Assembly (NCBI GenBank): GCA_027459625.1
Contig: DAIDHP010000006.1
Location: 91,295 to 155,294, forward strand
Reading direction: 5' to 3'
From: Chthonomonadales bacterium
GTDB taxonomy: Bacteria; Armatimonadota; Chthonomonadetes; Chthonomonadales; CAJBBX01
DNA length: 64,000 bases
Both the position numbers and the translations under genes were made by a program. Below are positions 17,799-27,126 of this stretch, in pieces. Positions within the stretch are counted from its first letter, which is position 1; every line of letters starts with the position of its first letter. The notes beneath the pieces are model-generated. The model saw nothing but the letters and a program-made list of their open reading frames with translations. It was not told the origin of the DNA and made no database searches.

Positions 17799-19049
17799 TT
17801 AATGCACTAAGGTTGCCTCGCCAACACTCTCTTTTTCAAGTCTGCGGTTGATTTTCAAACTCATCAGGAAGGCGATTCCCATCAATACCGCTGATGCGTA
17901 ATAGGGCACCCCCTCGCCCATTTTTTGGAGCATCCAAGTGCCCAGCAATGGCGCAAACACTCTCGCCAAGCTTCCCATGGATTGCTGCACCCCCATAATC
18001 GATCCCCGTTCCTCAGGACCCGCCGCCTTGGAAACCAGGCTGGAAAGAGAGGGGGTGAGGAAACCGTTGCCCATGGAAAGCATTGCGGCAAGGATGGTTA
18101 AAATGGTTAAGGAGTGGTTCGCACCAATAAAGAAGAGAGAAACGGTAAGTATCAACGAGCCGATCCATACTAACCTCACCTCTCCAACTCTTTGAGCTAA
18201 TCCCCCCATCACCGCTCCTTGCGAGAGAACCGCCACCACTCCCACAACGCCAAATATCGGACCCACCATTGCGGCGGCGTGTTTTTCCAAAACACTCTCA
18301 GCAATCCTCCCTGCTTGCCCGGGCTCCACGAAGCGAAGCAAAATGAACCAGGTAAACGTTGCCTCCATCATCGAAAAGGCGAAGGAGGATGTGGTGAAGA
18401 CTGTTAGTAACTCTCCCAATGTGGCGTGCTTGAACGCCTTTTTCATGCCGGATATATTAAATAACACAATCTTGCGAGCATGCTGCGTGTCACGATCTTG
18501 AATGTGAGATTCCGGAAGAGCGAAAAAGGACCATATGAAGTTAATCAAAGCCAAACCGGAGACGAAAAACGCAGGCGCCCCGAGTCCATGCTTTCCGAGA
18601 ACTCCGCCTATCCAAGGTCCAGTGGAAAAACCTATCCCGAACGCCATTCCGATCAGAGCCATGCCTCGGGAGCGTTTTTCGGGCGGCATCACATCGGCGA
18701 TGTACGCTTGGGCGGTGGGGAGGCTCGCGGCGGTTAATATGCCCGCCATGATTCGCGCAAAGAAGAGCATCCACATTTGCGCCGCCAAACCGTATATCAG
18801 AAAGGAAACGCTTGAACCGATAAGACCTAGGAGAATGAACGGTCGTCTGCCATGAAGGTCTGATAGCCTGCCCCAAATCGGGGAGAAGGTGAACACCATC
18901 AGGGAGTATACAGCCGTTAGCCAGCCGGCCATGATCGGACCTCCCCCGAATTGCTTCACATATAGAGGAAGCAATGGGAGGATGATACCGAAACCCAACA
19001 GGTCAATCATGACTGTAATGAATAGTATGATGAGGGATGACTTTTTCAT
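17799..19049 (-). CDS. MFS drug/metabolite exporter (TetA-like, DHA1 type)
   Basis: Inner-membrane proton antiporter of the major facilitator superfamily. The 416-aa product has about 12 hydrophobic helices. Signature motifs are VMIDLLGFGIILPLLPLY in helix 1, the loop 2-3 motif A GRLSDLHGRRPFILLGL, and motif C region GIGFSTGPWIGGVLG in helix 5, together typical of tetracycline-resistance-like and multidrug exporters. No strong ribosome site is visible before the ATG. No repressor gene is adjacent. The substrate cannot be inferred; resistance should not be assumed. Confidence 0.92.
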   Translation of the reverse strand: MKKSSLIILFITVMIDLLGFGIILPLLPLYVKQFGGGPIMAGWLTAVYSLMVFTFSPIWGRLSDLHGRRPFILLGLIGSSVSFLIYGLAAQMWMLFFARIMAGILTAASLPTAQAYIADVMPPEKRSRGMALIGMAFGIGFSTGPWIGGVLGKHGLGAPAFFVSGLALINFIWSFFALPESHIQDRDTQHARKIVLFNISGMKKAFKHATLGELLTVFTTSSFAFSMMEATFTWFILLRFVEPGQAGRIAESVLEKHAAAMVGPIFGVVGVVAVLSQGAVMGGLAQRVGEVRLVWIGSLILTVSLFFIGANHSLTILTILAAMLSMGNGFLTPSLSSLVSKAAGPEERGSIMGVQQSMGSLARVFAPLLGTWMLQKMGEGVPYYASAVLMGIAFLMSLKINRRLEKESVGEATLVH

Positions 19050-19148
19050 TGATTGTTTATACGTGCAAAATAATAGAAATGTAACCTTTTTACGAGTTGC
19101 ATGGAAAACAGCCGCTTTGTTTCATCCGCTTTTCACAGAAGGATAACT

Positions 19149-19964
19149 CTAAATTCCTTTTGACCTTGCGTATGGCGCATGCAACTTCCGATATTCAATA
19201 TATCGCTCAATCGCCTGATCCAGTGCAATCGCCACTATCTTCCTACCCGCATTGGTGGAAATTAACTTATCATCGTGACGCGATGTCAAATCGCACATCT
19301 CCACCAATACGGTGGGTATACGGGCGAAAATCGATCCGGTAAGTACGCCTCCCTGATGTGATCCCACAAAGGTGGAATCATCCGTTCGCACCGGATTGGC
19401 ATGCAAAAATCCCTGCAATTTCGCTTTTAACACACTATCCAATAGATGAGCCGCCTTTTCGCTCTCGCGGCAAACGAGGGGAGGCGGTCCCGACACCCCG
19501 TATTTTCTCCCGGAATGGCTGGGATAATAGAGAGTGAAACCGTTTCCGCCTGCGGCGTCGCAGTGCAATCGGATGAATAAGAGTGCATGAGCCTTATTGG
19601 CGATCTCCGCTCTGCGACGATTGGTGACAAACTCCATCTCACTGGATTTGGTCATGACGCATTTCACTCCTTGCTTTGTCAAAAGGCTTCTCAATTTGAG
19701 CGCCACAAGCCAATTAATGTGACGCTCCACAAGCCCATTATCGGAAGCCCCGGCGGATGTTTCGGAGGGGTGCCCAGGATCAATGCAAACGACGGGTTTT
19801 TCATTAGGCGAAAGTGGATAAGCGACGCGATTTAAGAGGATGCATCCCCCAATTAAAACGATGGGCAGCAAGGTTATGCTTTTGATTTTCGGTTTTTTTA
19901 TTTGCATTGGTTTGAGATGTTCTCCCGTCAATTTCATTGAACTATCGGCTTTCGTATGACTCAT
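19149..19964 (-). CDS. N-acetylmuramoyl-L-alanine amidase (Amidase_3)
   Basis: Zinc amidase that cleaves the sugar-peptide bond of peptidoglycan. The catalytic domain shows VVCIDPGHP (first zinc His), GASDNGLVERHIN (zinc Glu), FIRLHCDAA (third ligand His) and VLVEMCDLTS with the catalytic Glu. A basic N-terminus and one hydrophobic segment (ITLLPIVLIGGCILLN, about residues 30-45) suggest membrane anchoring or export. Length is 271 aa. A shorter start at the ATG at 19907 is possible. It stands between MFS and GH53 genes without obvious operon partners. Confidence 0.9.
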   Translation of the reverse strand: MSHTKADSSMKLTGEHLKPMQIKKPKIKSITLLPIVLIGGCILLNRVAYPLSPNEKPVVCIDPGHPSETSAGASDNGLVERHINWLVALKLRSLLTKQGVKCVMTKSSEMEFVTNRRRAEIANKAHALLFIRLHCDAAGGNGFTLYYPSHSGRKYGVSGPPPLVCRESEKAAHLLDSVLKAKLQGFLHANPVRTDDSTFVGSHQGGVLTGSIFARIPTVLVEMCDLTSRHDDKLISTNAGRKIVAIALDQAIERYIEYRKLHAPYARSKGI

Positions 19965-20098
19965 CTCGGCGTCTCGTTTTAATGAAACGTCAACTGATTA
20001 GCATTATCGGCGTCTTGATCGTGATTACAAATATTCCGAACGATGGGATGCAACAGCTAAATTTCGGTATTCATTAAAAAATCCTGCATGGATAGATA

Positions 20099-21256
20099 TT
20101 ATTTGGAAACCGAGGTGTTGCTTCCGATGGCATCCCGGATAGCTTCCAGCGCAGGCAATGCGTTTCCATGCTGATCAAATAGCGTTAGGTTGTCTTGTGA
20201 CGAACCGAAGCGTTTCGATGGCAACCATGTTGGCTCCCATGGGACGAAGCCCAAGCCCATTCGGTTCGGAAGGCTTTTCAATGTGTTGATTAACTCAGTG
20301 TAAAACTCCGCTTGCCCGTAAGGGGTGAAGGGGGGCATGCCGTTCAAAGGCTTGCCGTGCCAAATGTCCGGGGTGCTATCAAAGGTTTCATCCGTCCATG
20401 GATAATCCGTCTCAACAATTAGGACGGGAATATGGTATTTGTCCACGATTTGATCGAGATTTTTTTTAAGAACAACCAAGTTTCCGTGCCAGCATGGGTA
20501 ATAGGAGACTCCGATGATGTCGGGCAAGGCGCCTCCATACTTGATAAAGTTGGTCATGTGCCAGATCACGGAACTAGCGCCTGCGATATGATGCAAAAAG
20601 AGAATTGGATATCCTGGGGGCAAAGCCGCCGTGCATCCATCCTCCGCCGCCTGGACAAGTTGTGCAAAACGGCGCCACCCATCGGGGGAATCGGTTCTGC
20701 CATCCGGCCAGAGCATGCCCGTGTTCACTTCGTTCCCGCATTGTATAATCTCCGGGGACACACCGTTTTTCCGAAAAGCGGTGATAACAGCCTTGGAATA
20801 GTCATACAATGCGGTTTTTAGACCTTCGAAATCTAAATTTTGCCAAGCCTCCGGTATTTGCTGATGATCAGGATCCGCCCAGGTATCGGAATAATGAAAG
20901 TCCAATAGGATGTTAAATCCCTCCGACTTCGCCCTTTTGGCGAGAGCGATATCGTAGTTCAAGTCGCAACACATCGGTCCTTGACCGGATGGATGGTTGA
21001 AAATACGCAGTCGGATAGTATTAAAACCGAAATGTCTGAGTATTTTAAAAGCGTCCTCTTGTTTTCCGTTAATCTTGAAAACTCCTCCAGCCTGTTCCAC
21101 TTTGGTTTGCATGGTGACATCCGCGCCGACGATAAATGGGATTGGGTGCGATTCCTTTGAATTTACCGCCCATGCCTCAAGGAAGGTTGTAAAAATGAAA
21201 AGAGAGATGAATGCGATTTGAGCGAGATGCCTATACCATGGAAAAAGTTTGTTCAT
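20099..21256 (-). CDS. Exported endo-beta-1,4-galactanase (GH53)
   Basis: Glycoside hydrolase family 53, which cuts beta-1,4-galactan side chains of pectin. From the ATG at 21256 there is a signal peptide (hydrophobic IAFISLFIFTTFLEAWA). The catalytic TIM barrel follows with IVGADVTM, FNTIRLRIFNHP, LDFHYSDTWADP, the acid/base Glu in IQCGNEVNTGMLWP, and the nucleophile Glu in LIVETDYPW, all diagnostic for GH53. The C-terminus GLGFVPWEPTWLP is also typical. An upstream ATG at 21340 would add an extension that buries the signal peptide. It supports a lifestyle on plant pectin together with the GH28-like and GH2 genes in this window. Confidence 0.93.
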   Translation of the reverse strand: MNKLFPWYRHLAQIAFISLFIFTTFLEAWAVNSKESHPIPFIVGADVTMQTKVEQAGGVFKINGKQEDAFKILRHFGFNTIRLRIFNHPSGQGPMCCDLNYDIALAKRAKSEGFNILLDFHYSDTWADPDHQQIPEAWQNLDFEGLKTALYDYSKAVITAFRKNGVSPEIIQCGNEVNTGMLWPDGRTDSPDGWRRFAQLVQAAEDGCTAALPPGYPILFLHHIAGASSVIWHMTNFIKYGGALPDIIGVSYYPCWHGNLVVLKKNLDQIVDKYHIPVLIVETDYPWTDETFDSTPDIWHGKPLNGMPPFTPYGQAEFYTELINTLKSLPNRMGLGFVPWEPTWLPSKRFGSSQDNLTLFDQHGNALPALEAIRDAIGSNTSVSK

Positions 21257-21557
21257 GCGAAAGCGCCATGTTGGGAAAGCGATGTTAAGTTGTTCGGGAT
21301 AGGGTTGGATTGCCAAACGGCCCGATTTCACATTAATCATACATCAAAAAACGGGGTGATACACTAAAGCGGATAAAAAGACGGGAGTAAGACCAATACA
21401 AATTGATATTCCCTCGCATGTCATTCTATGTCGAATATCATGCAATTGAAAAATGGTGTCACGCCAAGTGTGAAAGACGAAAGAAAAAACGCTTTTTCAA
21501 AAGATGACGGTTATCTCAAAAAAACATGATATCCTGTATCACCATGGATCGGTTTTG
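21257..21557. other. Intergenic region without recognised gene
   Basis: About 300 bp between the GH53 start and the sigma factor stop. It is AT-rich with short A-runs. I see no convincing terminator, promoter or RNA. Confidence 0.5.
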
Positions 21558-22445
21558 TTACTCATCATAGAATTGGTATTGCGCGAGGCTTTTTAAACGT
21601 TCCATCGCTTGGGCTTCTATTTGTCGCACCCTCTCTCTTGAAAGGCTGAGATTTTCCCCGATCTCTTGTAGCACGAGAGGGTTGTCATGATCAAACCCGA
21701 GCCTTTGGCGGATGATATCCCTCTCCCTGGCGTTCAACGAGTTGAGCATGTTATTTAATAGCCGCTTCATTTCCCGGTATAAAACCACCTCTTCCGGATC
21801 GTATGCTTCATGATCTTCAAGGACGGAGCCCAACGTGGAATTCTCTTCGTTTCCAACCAGGATATCCAGGGACAACGGTTCGGTGGACAGATTTATATAG
21901 GATTGCAACCTTTCCGGTTTCATTTGCATGCGACATGCAAGCGTTTCGATATCCGGCTCCTCGCCTGTCTGACGGATATGCGAGACTCGTTCTTTCTCAA
22001 CTTTTCTTAATGTATCCGCCACATGCGAGGGGATTCGAATGGAGTGCGCCTTGTTATCTATGGCGCGGCTGATCGCCTGGCGTATCCAATGCGTGGCGTA
22101 TGTGCTGAAACGATACCCCTTGGTAGGGTCGAAACGGTCGCATGCAGCGATTAATCCGATGGAACCTTCCTGCACCAGATCCTCGAACGGTATCAAGAAA
22201 GAGTGGTAACTTCGCGCGACATTCACCACCAAGCGCATATTGGCCTCCACCAGTCGGTTTCTGGCGTCGCGGTCTCCGTTCTGACATCGATAAGCCAGGG
22301 ATCGCTCTTCGTCGTGCGTAAGAAGTCGGTGCCGTGTGAGATAACCGATGTAATTCGCCCATTCCACCGGGATAGAGTGTGAAGGCGCATTTTCGTTATT
22401 CCTTGCTTTGGACGGCGTAACGGAGGATTTGCTGCGATTGACCAT
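21558..22445 (-). CDS. Group-2 sigma-70 factor (RpoD-like, non-essential type)
   Basis: RNA polymerase sigma subunit. It lacks region 1.1 but has region 1.2 (VEWANYIGYLTRHRLLTHDEE), region 2 (NMRLVVNVARSY, FEDLVQEGSIGLIAACDRFD, RFSTYATHWIRQAI), region 3 (IRIPSHV) and region 4 (DPEEVV, ERDIIRQRLGF, helix-turn-helix LSLSRERVRQIEAQAMERL). This set recognises -35/-10 promoters like the vegetative factor. The ATG at 22445 is preceded by GGGGA at five bases; the ATG at 22487 is an alternative. The 295-aa length is typical of SigA-like alternates. It has no linked anti-sigma gene. Confidence 0.95.
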   Translation of the reverse strand: MVNRSKSSVTPSKARNNENAPSHSIPVEWANYIGYLTRHRLLTHDEERSLAYRCQNGDRDARNRLVEANMRLVVNVARSYHSFLIPFEDLVQEGSIGLIAACDRFDPTKGYRFSTYATHWIRQAISRAIDNKAHSIRIPSHVADTLRKVEKERVSHIRQTGEEPDIETLACRMQMKPERLQSYINLSTEPLSLDILVGNEENSTLGSVLEDHEAYDPEEVVLYREMKRLLNNMLNSLNARERDIIRQRLGFDHDNPLVLQEIGENLSLSRERVRQIEAQAMERLKSLAQYQFYDE

Positions 22446-22952
22446 CTTGTTCCCCAATAGATTAATGAATTCAGGTGAATAAACCATTAATCCCTTAGAC
22501 ACCAATCCCGCGAAGTTGTTTCAGATTTATTCCGATGAACCATGCATGTCCGAGAGGCAATCACGGCGGGAACTTGTGAGAGGGTTGATCTCTGAAGTAT
22601 AATCTTTAGGATGAAGGTTTTTAAATATGCAGTTCCTTGACAATCAATCGCTCGTAAATGACAATTCATCTCTTGCATTTATGGTATTTTGCAATTGCCT
22701 TGGATCATAATGGTTGTAACTGCAGTTGGCAAAATAATCGTATGAAGAGAAGAGGAAGTGACTCATTTCGCCGAATAGGTTTCTGATTGAGTTTTTCGCA
22801 CGGGCATGGGTATGAGGGGTTCGCATGGTGATTTTTTGAGGAGAGGGAATTGCAAATACTCCTCGTGCGTGAAGAGTGTGGATTTTAACCCGCTTTGATA
22901 GGCGAGATAACCCTTGAAGCGAAGGATTTATACTTCAGGAATGGAACACTAG
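22446..22952. other. Long divergent intergenic region
   Basis: About 500 bp between two divergent genes. A TTGTGA-N18-TATAAT element at 22574-22603 on the plus strand could serve the gene at 22953, but the leader would be about 340 nt. I recognise no RNA gene or riboswitch. Confidence 0.4.
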
Positions 22953-23681
22953 ATGTCTCAAGACAATCAAACCGATGAGACCCCCTACCCCAAGCGGTCG
23001 ATATACGGTACATTATTTCGAGAACGTGGCACAAAAAGAGCTTTTCTGTTCGTTGTTGCCGTGTTGGTTCTCTGGTATGGATATAATTACATTCATATTT
23101 ACGAGATAGACCAAGTTAAATGGCCTGCCTTGAAACCCGACCCCTCCGGTATTACGGTTCTTGGGTTGTTGGATAGAAACCGTCCGGGATGGAGGAGGAA
23201 GTACATGGCAATCGAATCCAATGAAGCGTGGCAGATACGCAGACCGGATGACGCCCCTCCGCCCGACGACACCACTCCCCAGGAGAAACAGGAAAGAGGA
23301 TCCGTGCCTGCTGAGGCGAGCCGAGTGGTATCGGGTGACGCCGTGCCTGTTTCAGAATTGATGAGGACACTTCCCGTTGTGCTCACCAGCGCTCAGTTCA
23401 AATCCGCTTGGGTGACGGAGCATGAGGAGCCGTTGTTCGATCGAAAATACTACGCCCTTCATATCGTTTTCTCTGATCAGGGGAGATCGAGATACTGGCA
23501 GTTTTCCTCCAAGCACAACAAGGAGAGATTGGTTTTTGTGCTTGGAGGTCGCATCCTTACCTGTCCGCAGATGGTGCCAATGGACACCTCCGAGCTTACC
23601 ATAAGCCCGATTCCGCTTAAATCGGATGCGGATGAACTGAGCAATTTCATTAATTGCCATAAAATCACGAATTGTCCATAA
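22953..23681 (+). CDS. Membrane-anchored protein with SecD P1-head-like domain
   Basis: 242 aa with one transmembrane helix (AFLFVVAVLVLWYGYNYIHI, about residues 30-49), a Pro-rich linker (DDAPPPDDTTPQEK), and a C-terminal domain. This contains ALHIVFSDQGRSRYWQFSSK, ERLVFVLGGRILTCPQM and SDADELSNFI. The order is that of the SecD periplasmic P1 head: substrate-strand, hydrophobic strand ending in a GG(R/K)-I-x-x-P turn, and a final ELxN helix. There is no SecD transporter part, so it is probably a lone extracytoplasmic domain. It is followed 27 bp later by a DUF2089 gene and could share its transcript. The resemblance is by eye, not by alignment. Confidence 0.65.
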   Translation: MSQDNQTDETPYPKRSIYGTLFRERGTKRAFLFVVAVLVLWYGYNYIHIYEIDQVKWPALKPDPSGITVLGLLDRNRPGWRRKYMAIESNEAWQIRRPDDAPPPDDTTPQEKQERGSVPAEASRVVSGDAVPVSELMRTLPVVLTSAQFKSAWVTEHEEPLFDRKYYALHIVFSDQGRSRYWQFSSKHNKERLVFVLGGRILTCPQMVPMDTSELTISPIPLKSDADELSNFINCHKITNCP

Positions 23682-23708
23682 AAAAACTAACCAGAGTGAA
23701 AAATAAAA

Positions 23709-24023
23709 ATGCATAAATACATTAAAAACTGTCCCGTATGTTCTGGAGAAATGTACATCAGCGAACTCACTTGCGAGGAATGTCACACTGTGATCCATAG
23801 CAAGTTTGAAACCTGCCGTTTCTGCAGGCTGAACCCTGAGCAGATGCAATTCATCGAGCTCTTCTTGAAAAATCGCGGTAATATAAGTAGTGTCGCTGCG
23901 GAATTAAAACTGGCGCATCCCACAGTTTCCCGACGACTTGAAGCCATTCTACACTTGCTAGGTCTGAGGCAGTTGGATGAAGAGGATTCAGAGTCCTCCG
24001 CAGTGTGCGGGATGCATTTGTAA
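23709..24023 (+). CDS. DUF2089-family small zinc-finger / helix-turn-helix protein
   Basis: 104 aa. Two Cys pairs (CPVCSGEM and CEECHT) build a probable zinc ribbon. The segment RLNPEQMQFIELFLKNRGNI, then SVAAELKLAHPTVSRRLEAI, is the conserved DUF2089 helix-turn-helix with its usual spacing. It is probably a small DNA-binding regulator. It precedes a SHOCT-like gene, which is the common neighbourhood of this family, so the two probably act together. The ATG at 23709 is in good agreement with family length. Confidence 0.88.
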   Translation: MHKYIKNCPVCSGEMYISELTCEECHTVIHSKFETCRFCRLNPEQMQFIELFLKNRGNISSVAAELKLAHPTVSRRLEAILHLLGLRQLDEEDSESSAVCGMHL

Positions 24024-24119
24024 ACCTCGCATCGCTATCCGGGTGCGATTGATTCTTCATTGTCATCCAAGCCTGAACCGATCCGAATGCGGCGGGTGTC
24101 GCTTCACGGAGATAACGCC

Positions 24120-24590
24120 ATGAATGAGTATATCAGTCAGATATTGAAGTTAGTTGAGCAAGGGAAGATTAGCGCGGCGGAGGCTCAGTCGTTAATTGAT
24201 TCCATCAGCCATGCTGAATCAAAGACAGACGAGCGGCGGGCACCTGAGCAACCGGCTCCTGAACCCAAGGAGGAGGAGCCGAAATCCCAGGCGACCTCTG
24301 AGGAACAGGCGGCAAAGGATGAGGTGAAATTTCCATTCGATTGGAACAAACCGATTACGATTGAACTTCCTCCCATAGCTGAGAAACTCGGCAAAGAGAT
24401 TAAGGACTTGGATGCTTCAGCAATTCTGAACAAGGCCAAACAGGAAGTGCAGCATTTTTGGGAGAAGATATGGGACAAGGATGTAGTCACAACGAACACC
24501 GAGCAAACTCCTCCTCATGAGAATGCTTCTCAAGCGGATTCGAAAACTGAGGAATCCGGCTCGGAGCGGAGCGAAGGTTCCGATAAATAG
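24120..24590 (+). CDS. SHOCT-like domain protein, DUF2089 partner
   Basis: 156 aa starting MNEYISQILKLVEQGKISAA, then EAQSLIDSI, the short helical SHOCT-like module that in related operons precedes a DUF4097 beta-domain. Here the module is followed by an acidic, Pro/Glu-rich linker and an amphipathic helix region (AILNKAKQEVQHFWEKIWDK); the DUF4097 domain is absent. GGAG lies eight bases before the ATG at 24120, so the 20-codon extension is unlikely. It is co-directional with the DUF2089 gene 97 bp upstream. The function is unknown. Confidence 0.75.
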   Translation: MNEYISQILKLVEQGKISAAEAQSLIDSISHAESKTDERRAPEQPAPEPKEEEPKSQATSEEQAAKDEVKFPFDWNKPITIELPPIAEKLGKEIKDLDASAILNKAKQEVQHFWEKIWDKDVVTTNTEQTPPHENASQADSKTEESGSERSEGSDK

Positions 24591-24642
24591 GAGATTTAAC
24601 ATCCTCCCTCACTTTTTTTCGTTCGAATGACAAAGAGGAACA

Positions 24643-25458
24643 ATGTCCGATTTGGAGGTGCATTCCATAGGAAGCGGCAGCTGCGGAAACGCCATGTTGC
24701 TTAAGACACAATCATCCTCCCTGTTGATTGACGCAGGTGTCGGTATTAGGAGGTTAACGGAGGCGTTAAAAAACCGAAGTGTAAACGGGGAAAGCCTGCA
24801 GGGAATATTGCTAACCCACGAACATTCGGATCATATACATTCCGTGCCCTCTCTAATGAGAAAATGGAACATCCCCGTGATTGCAAATTGCGGTACGCTT
24901 CATGCAGTATCAGAAAAGTGGGATCTGCAGCGCACGGTGGAGATGCCGACAGGCTCCGAACGGAGGATAGGTGATTTCCTTGTTCGCTCCTTCTCGTTGT
25001 CACACGACGCTGCGGATCCCGTTGGATACCTCATCCATGTCCATGATCAATGCATCGCATATGCGACCGATACCGGATTCGTTTCGGAGGAGTTAAGGGA
25101 TGCCTGCAATGAGGCGAAATTATGCATATTGGAATCCAACCATGATACGGATTGGCTTTGGCGGGGACCATATCCATATGAGATGAAGAAGCGGATTTCC
25201 AGTGATAAAGGGCATCTCTCCAATGCACAGACAGCGGATTTAATAATAAGATTGTTGGAGGAGAACGGCCCGGCTTGTTTCTGGCTAGCACATCTGTCAG
25301 CGGTGAATAACTCACCGTCGCTTGCCAGAAAACAGGTATTGAACGCGATAAGCATAGCCACTAAAGTCTCATTTCATCTTGATGTCGCGTTACGCGACCG
25401 ACCAAGTTTGCTCTGGTCTCCCAATCAGACCTCCTTTCAACTCCGCATGAATATTTGA
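24643..25458 (+). CDS. WalJ/YycJ-like metallo-beta-lactamase-fold hydrolase
   Basis: Cytosolic MBL-fold hydrolase of the WalJ (YycJ) group, linked in Firmicutes to coordination of cell division, DNA repair and exonuclease-type activity. The zinc site reads LLTHEHSDHIHSVPSL (HxHxDH); the N-terminus SIGSGSCGNAMLL and AYATDTGFVSEELRDA, ILESNHD with DKGHLSN complete the metal ligands. AGAGGAACA precedes the ATG at 24643. 271 aa is the normal length. No WalRK genes are adjacent. It may be read through from the SHOCT-like gene, 52 bp upstream. Confidence 0.9.
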   Translation: MSDLEVHSIGSGSCGNAMLLKTQSSSLLIDAGVGIRRLTEALKNRSVNGESLQGILLTHEHSDHIHSVPSLMRKWNIPVIANCGTLHAVSEKWDLQRTVEMPTGSERRIGDFLVRSFSLSHDAADPVGYLIHVHDQCIAYATDTGFVSEELRDACNEAKLCILESNHDTDWLWRGPYPYEMKKRISSDKGHLSNAQTADLIIRLLEENGPACFWLAHLSAVNNSPSLARKQVLNAISIATKVSFHLDVALRDRPSLLWSPNQTSFQLRMNI

Positions 25459-25745
25459 GCCTCGCAACAGAGTGCAAGGCATTGGATATTCATAAACCGG
25501 CTATAATACCAGCTTGTTTTTTTGTTGCACTTTGATATACTCTGATTGATGGATTCGCAACGAATGGTCCTGTGTTATCTTTATCGTCACTTCATTTCAT
25601 AAAACTGATGCGCCAACATGGTCCTTGAAAATATTGGTAATGAGTTTCGTTTCTCGGTTTTTATGGAAAATAGTTGTTCATCATATGCAATCTTAAGCTG
25701 TTTGTCACTTTGTGGTAAGGGTATAGGAATGAATGCTGATTAGAA

Positions 25746-27083
25746 ATGAAAACTTTGAGAGAGATTCAGCGGCGGTCTCCGATTTGGGTGAATCCCAAAC
25801 ACACGGTGGAATCGGCTGTAATCCTGATGAAAGGTCATAAAATCGGTTCGCTGGCGGTCATGGAAGGCGATAACCTGATGGGAATGATCTATTACGACCA
25901 ATTGCTTGGAACAGACCCGAATTTGGTTGTGGAAGAGCTTGTGCGCAAAGATATTCCATCTTTGGATGTGAATATGTCGATCAAAGAGGCGGCTCAGGTT
26001 ATGACCATTCATAAGCTTGGAAGACTGCCCGTATTGGAACAGGATCGTTTGGTGGGTGTGGTAAGTCAAGGCGATCTGTTACCTGAGATTGGACGATCCA
26101 TTGATCCATTGACCGAATTGCCTTGGTCCGACAGCATGCGCGAATGGGCGATCGAAAACCTGAAACGCGGTATTGAAATTACGGTGCTCTTCATTGATTT
26201 GGATAATTTCGGTCAATTCAACAAGCAGTACGGGCATATCGTAGGGGACCAAGTATTGAAATCCGTGGCGGAAATCATATCCAGTCTCGTTGACGACCAA
26301 AGCGATTTCCTATGTCGTTACGGCGGGGACGAGTTCTGCATTACAACAATACGTCCGGCGGATGATGCGAGTGATTTGGCGCTGCGTATTCACAATCGCA
26401 TCAAGGATATGAATATCGATACACTTGACACGGAGAGGGTCTCCTGCACAATCGGACAGTTTGGCGGGAAACGCATCAAGGAGCGAGAGCATGTGCACTA
26501 CGCCGCCACATTGAATAGCCTGATTAACTTGGCTAGCAAAGATTGCACGGAACAAAAAAAGCCGTCTGTAACCGATGTCATTGAGGATAAAGCCGTCGTA
26601 AAGACGCTTCCCGTTCGCCTCGTTCCTCGCCTTCGCTTGGCCAATGTCGATCTTGTTTGGAAGGGGTACAAGGCTCAGGTTCATGTTGAACTTGAACTGG
26701 CTCATGAGTCCGATGCCGGCGTGGTATCCCCGACTCATTATTATCACAAGGAGGGGATCAACCGCTTCTCCGCCACCGCTTCCTCCGAAACAGATGAGGA
26801 TGGGGCGTTGCGATTGGTTGCGGAAACAACCGCCTCCGCGCTGAGAAGCTTCTTGCCGGATGGTTACGACGTCGTGATTGGCGATGTCATTTACACGCAA
26901 TCAACCGGAGAGGGGAGCCTGATAACGGTGGTGGGGAAGTTTGTGATGGGGCAAACCCATGTGACGATTGCAGGATCGGCTGTGGTGACCGAATCTCGTC
27001 ATCGCGCTTCGGCTTCCGCCGTGTTGGCAGCCGTAAACCGTTCCATTGGAGTCTTAATTCAAGGGATCCCTTCATCGAGCTGA
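25746..27083 (+). CDS. CBS-pair / GGDEF diguanylate cyclase with unassigned C-terminal domain
   Basis: 445 aa. Residues 1-115 are two CBS motifs (SPIWVNPKHTVESAVILMKG, LGRLPVLEQDRLVGVVSQGDL), nucleotide-sensing modules. A GGDEF domain follows: DPLTELPWSDSM, VLFIDLDNFGQFNKQYGH and CRYGGDEFC, with an intact catalytic motif, so c-di-GMP synthesis is likely. The inhibitory I-site lacks its Arg (DDQSD instead of RxxD). The last ~160 residues (from about LRLANVDLVWKGYKAQVHVE) have no family I know; repeated beta-like strands with VIGDVIYTQSTGEGSLI suggest a compact sensor or effector domain. The gene is convergent with ridA over a hairpin. Confidence 0.87.
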   Translation: MKTLREIQRRSPIWVNPKHTVESAVILMKGHKIGSLAVMEGDNLMGMIYYDQLLGTDPNLVVEELVRKDIPSLDVNMSIKEAAQVMTIHKLGRLPVLEQDRLVGVVSQGDLLPEIGRSIDPLTELPWSDSMREWAIENLKRGIEITVLFIDLDNFGQFNKQYGHIVGDQVLKSVAEIISSLVDDQSDFLCRYGGDEFCITTIRPADDASDLALRIHNRIKDMNIDTLDTERVSCTIGQFGGKRIKEREHVHYAATLNSLINLASKDCTEQKKPSVTDVIEDKAVVKTLPVRLVPRLRLANVDLVWKGYKAQVHVELELAHESDAGVVSPTHYYHKEGINRFSATASSETDEDGALRLVAETTASALRSFLPDGYDVVIGDVIYTQSTGEGSLITVVGKFVMGQTHVTIAGSAVVTESRHRASASAVLAAVNRSIGVLIQGIPSSS

Positions 27084-27086
27084 AGT

Positions 27087-27121
27087 GAGCGTTCGGGCGA
27101 TGCGGCGTCGCCTGAACGCTC
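27087..27121. terminator. Hairpin between convergent cyclase and ridA genes
   Basis: Arms GAGCGTTCGGGCGA and TCGCCTGAACGCTC pair over 14 positions with one mismatch around a seven-base loop. No T-run follows in either direction, so efficient intrinsic termination is uncertain. Confidence 0.5.
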
Positions 27122-27126
27122 CATCG

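Noticed and set aside
22574..22603. Promoter for the gene at 22953
   Set aside because: TTGTGA-N18-TATAAT is decent, but the leader would be about 340 nt, so I noted it in the region entry only.
26310..26900. Open frame of 196 codons opposite the GGDEF gene
   Set aside because: Lies wholly within a well supported gene on the other strand; no ribosome site or recognisable domain.
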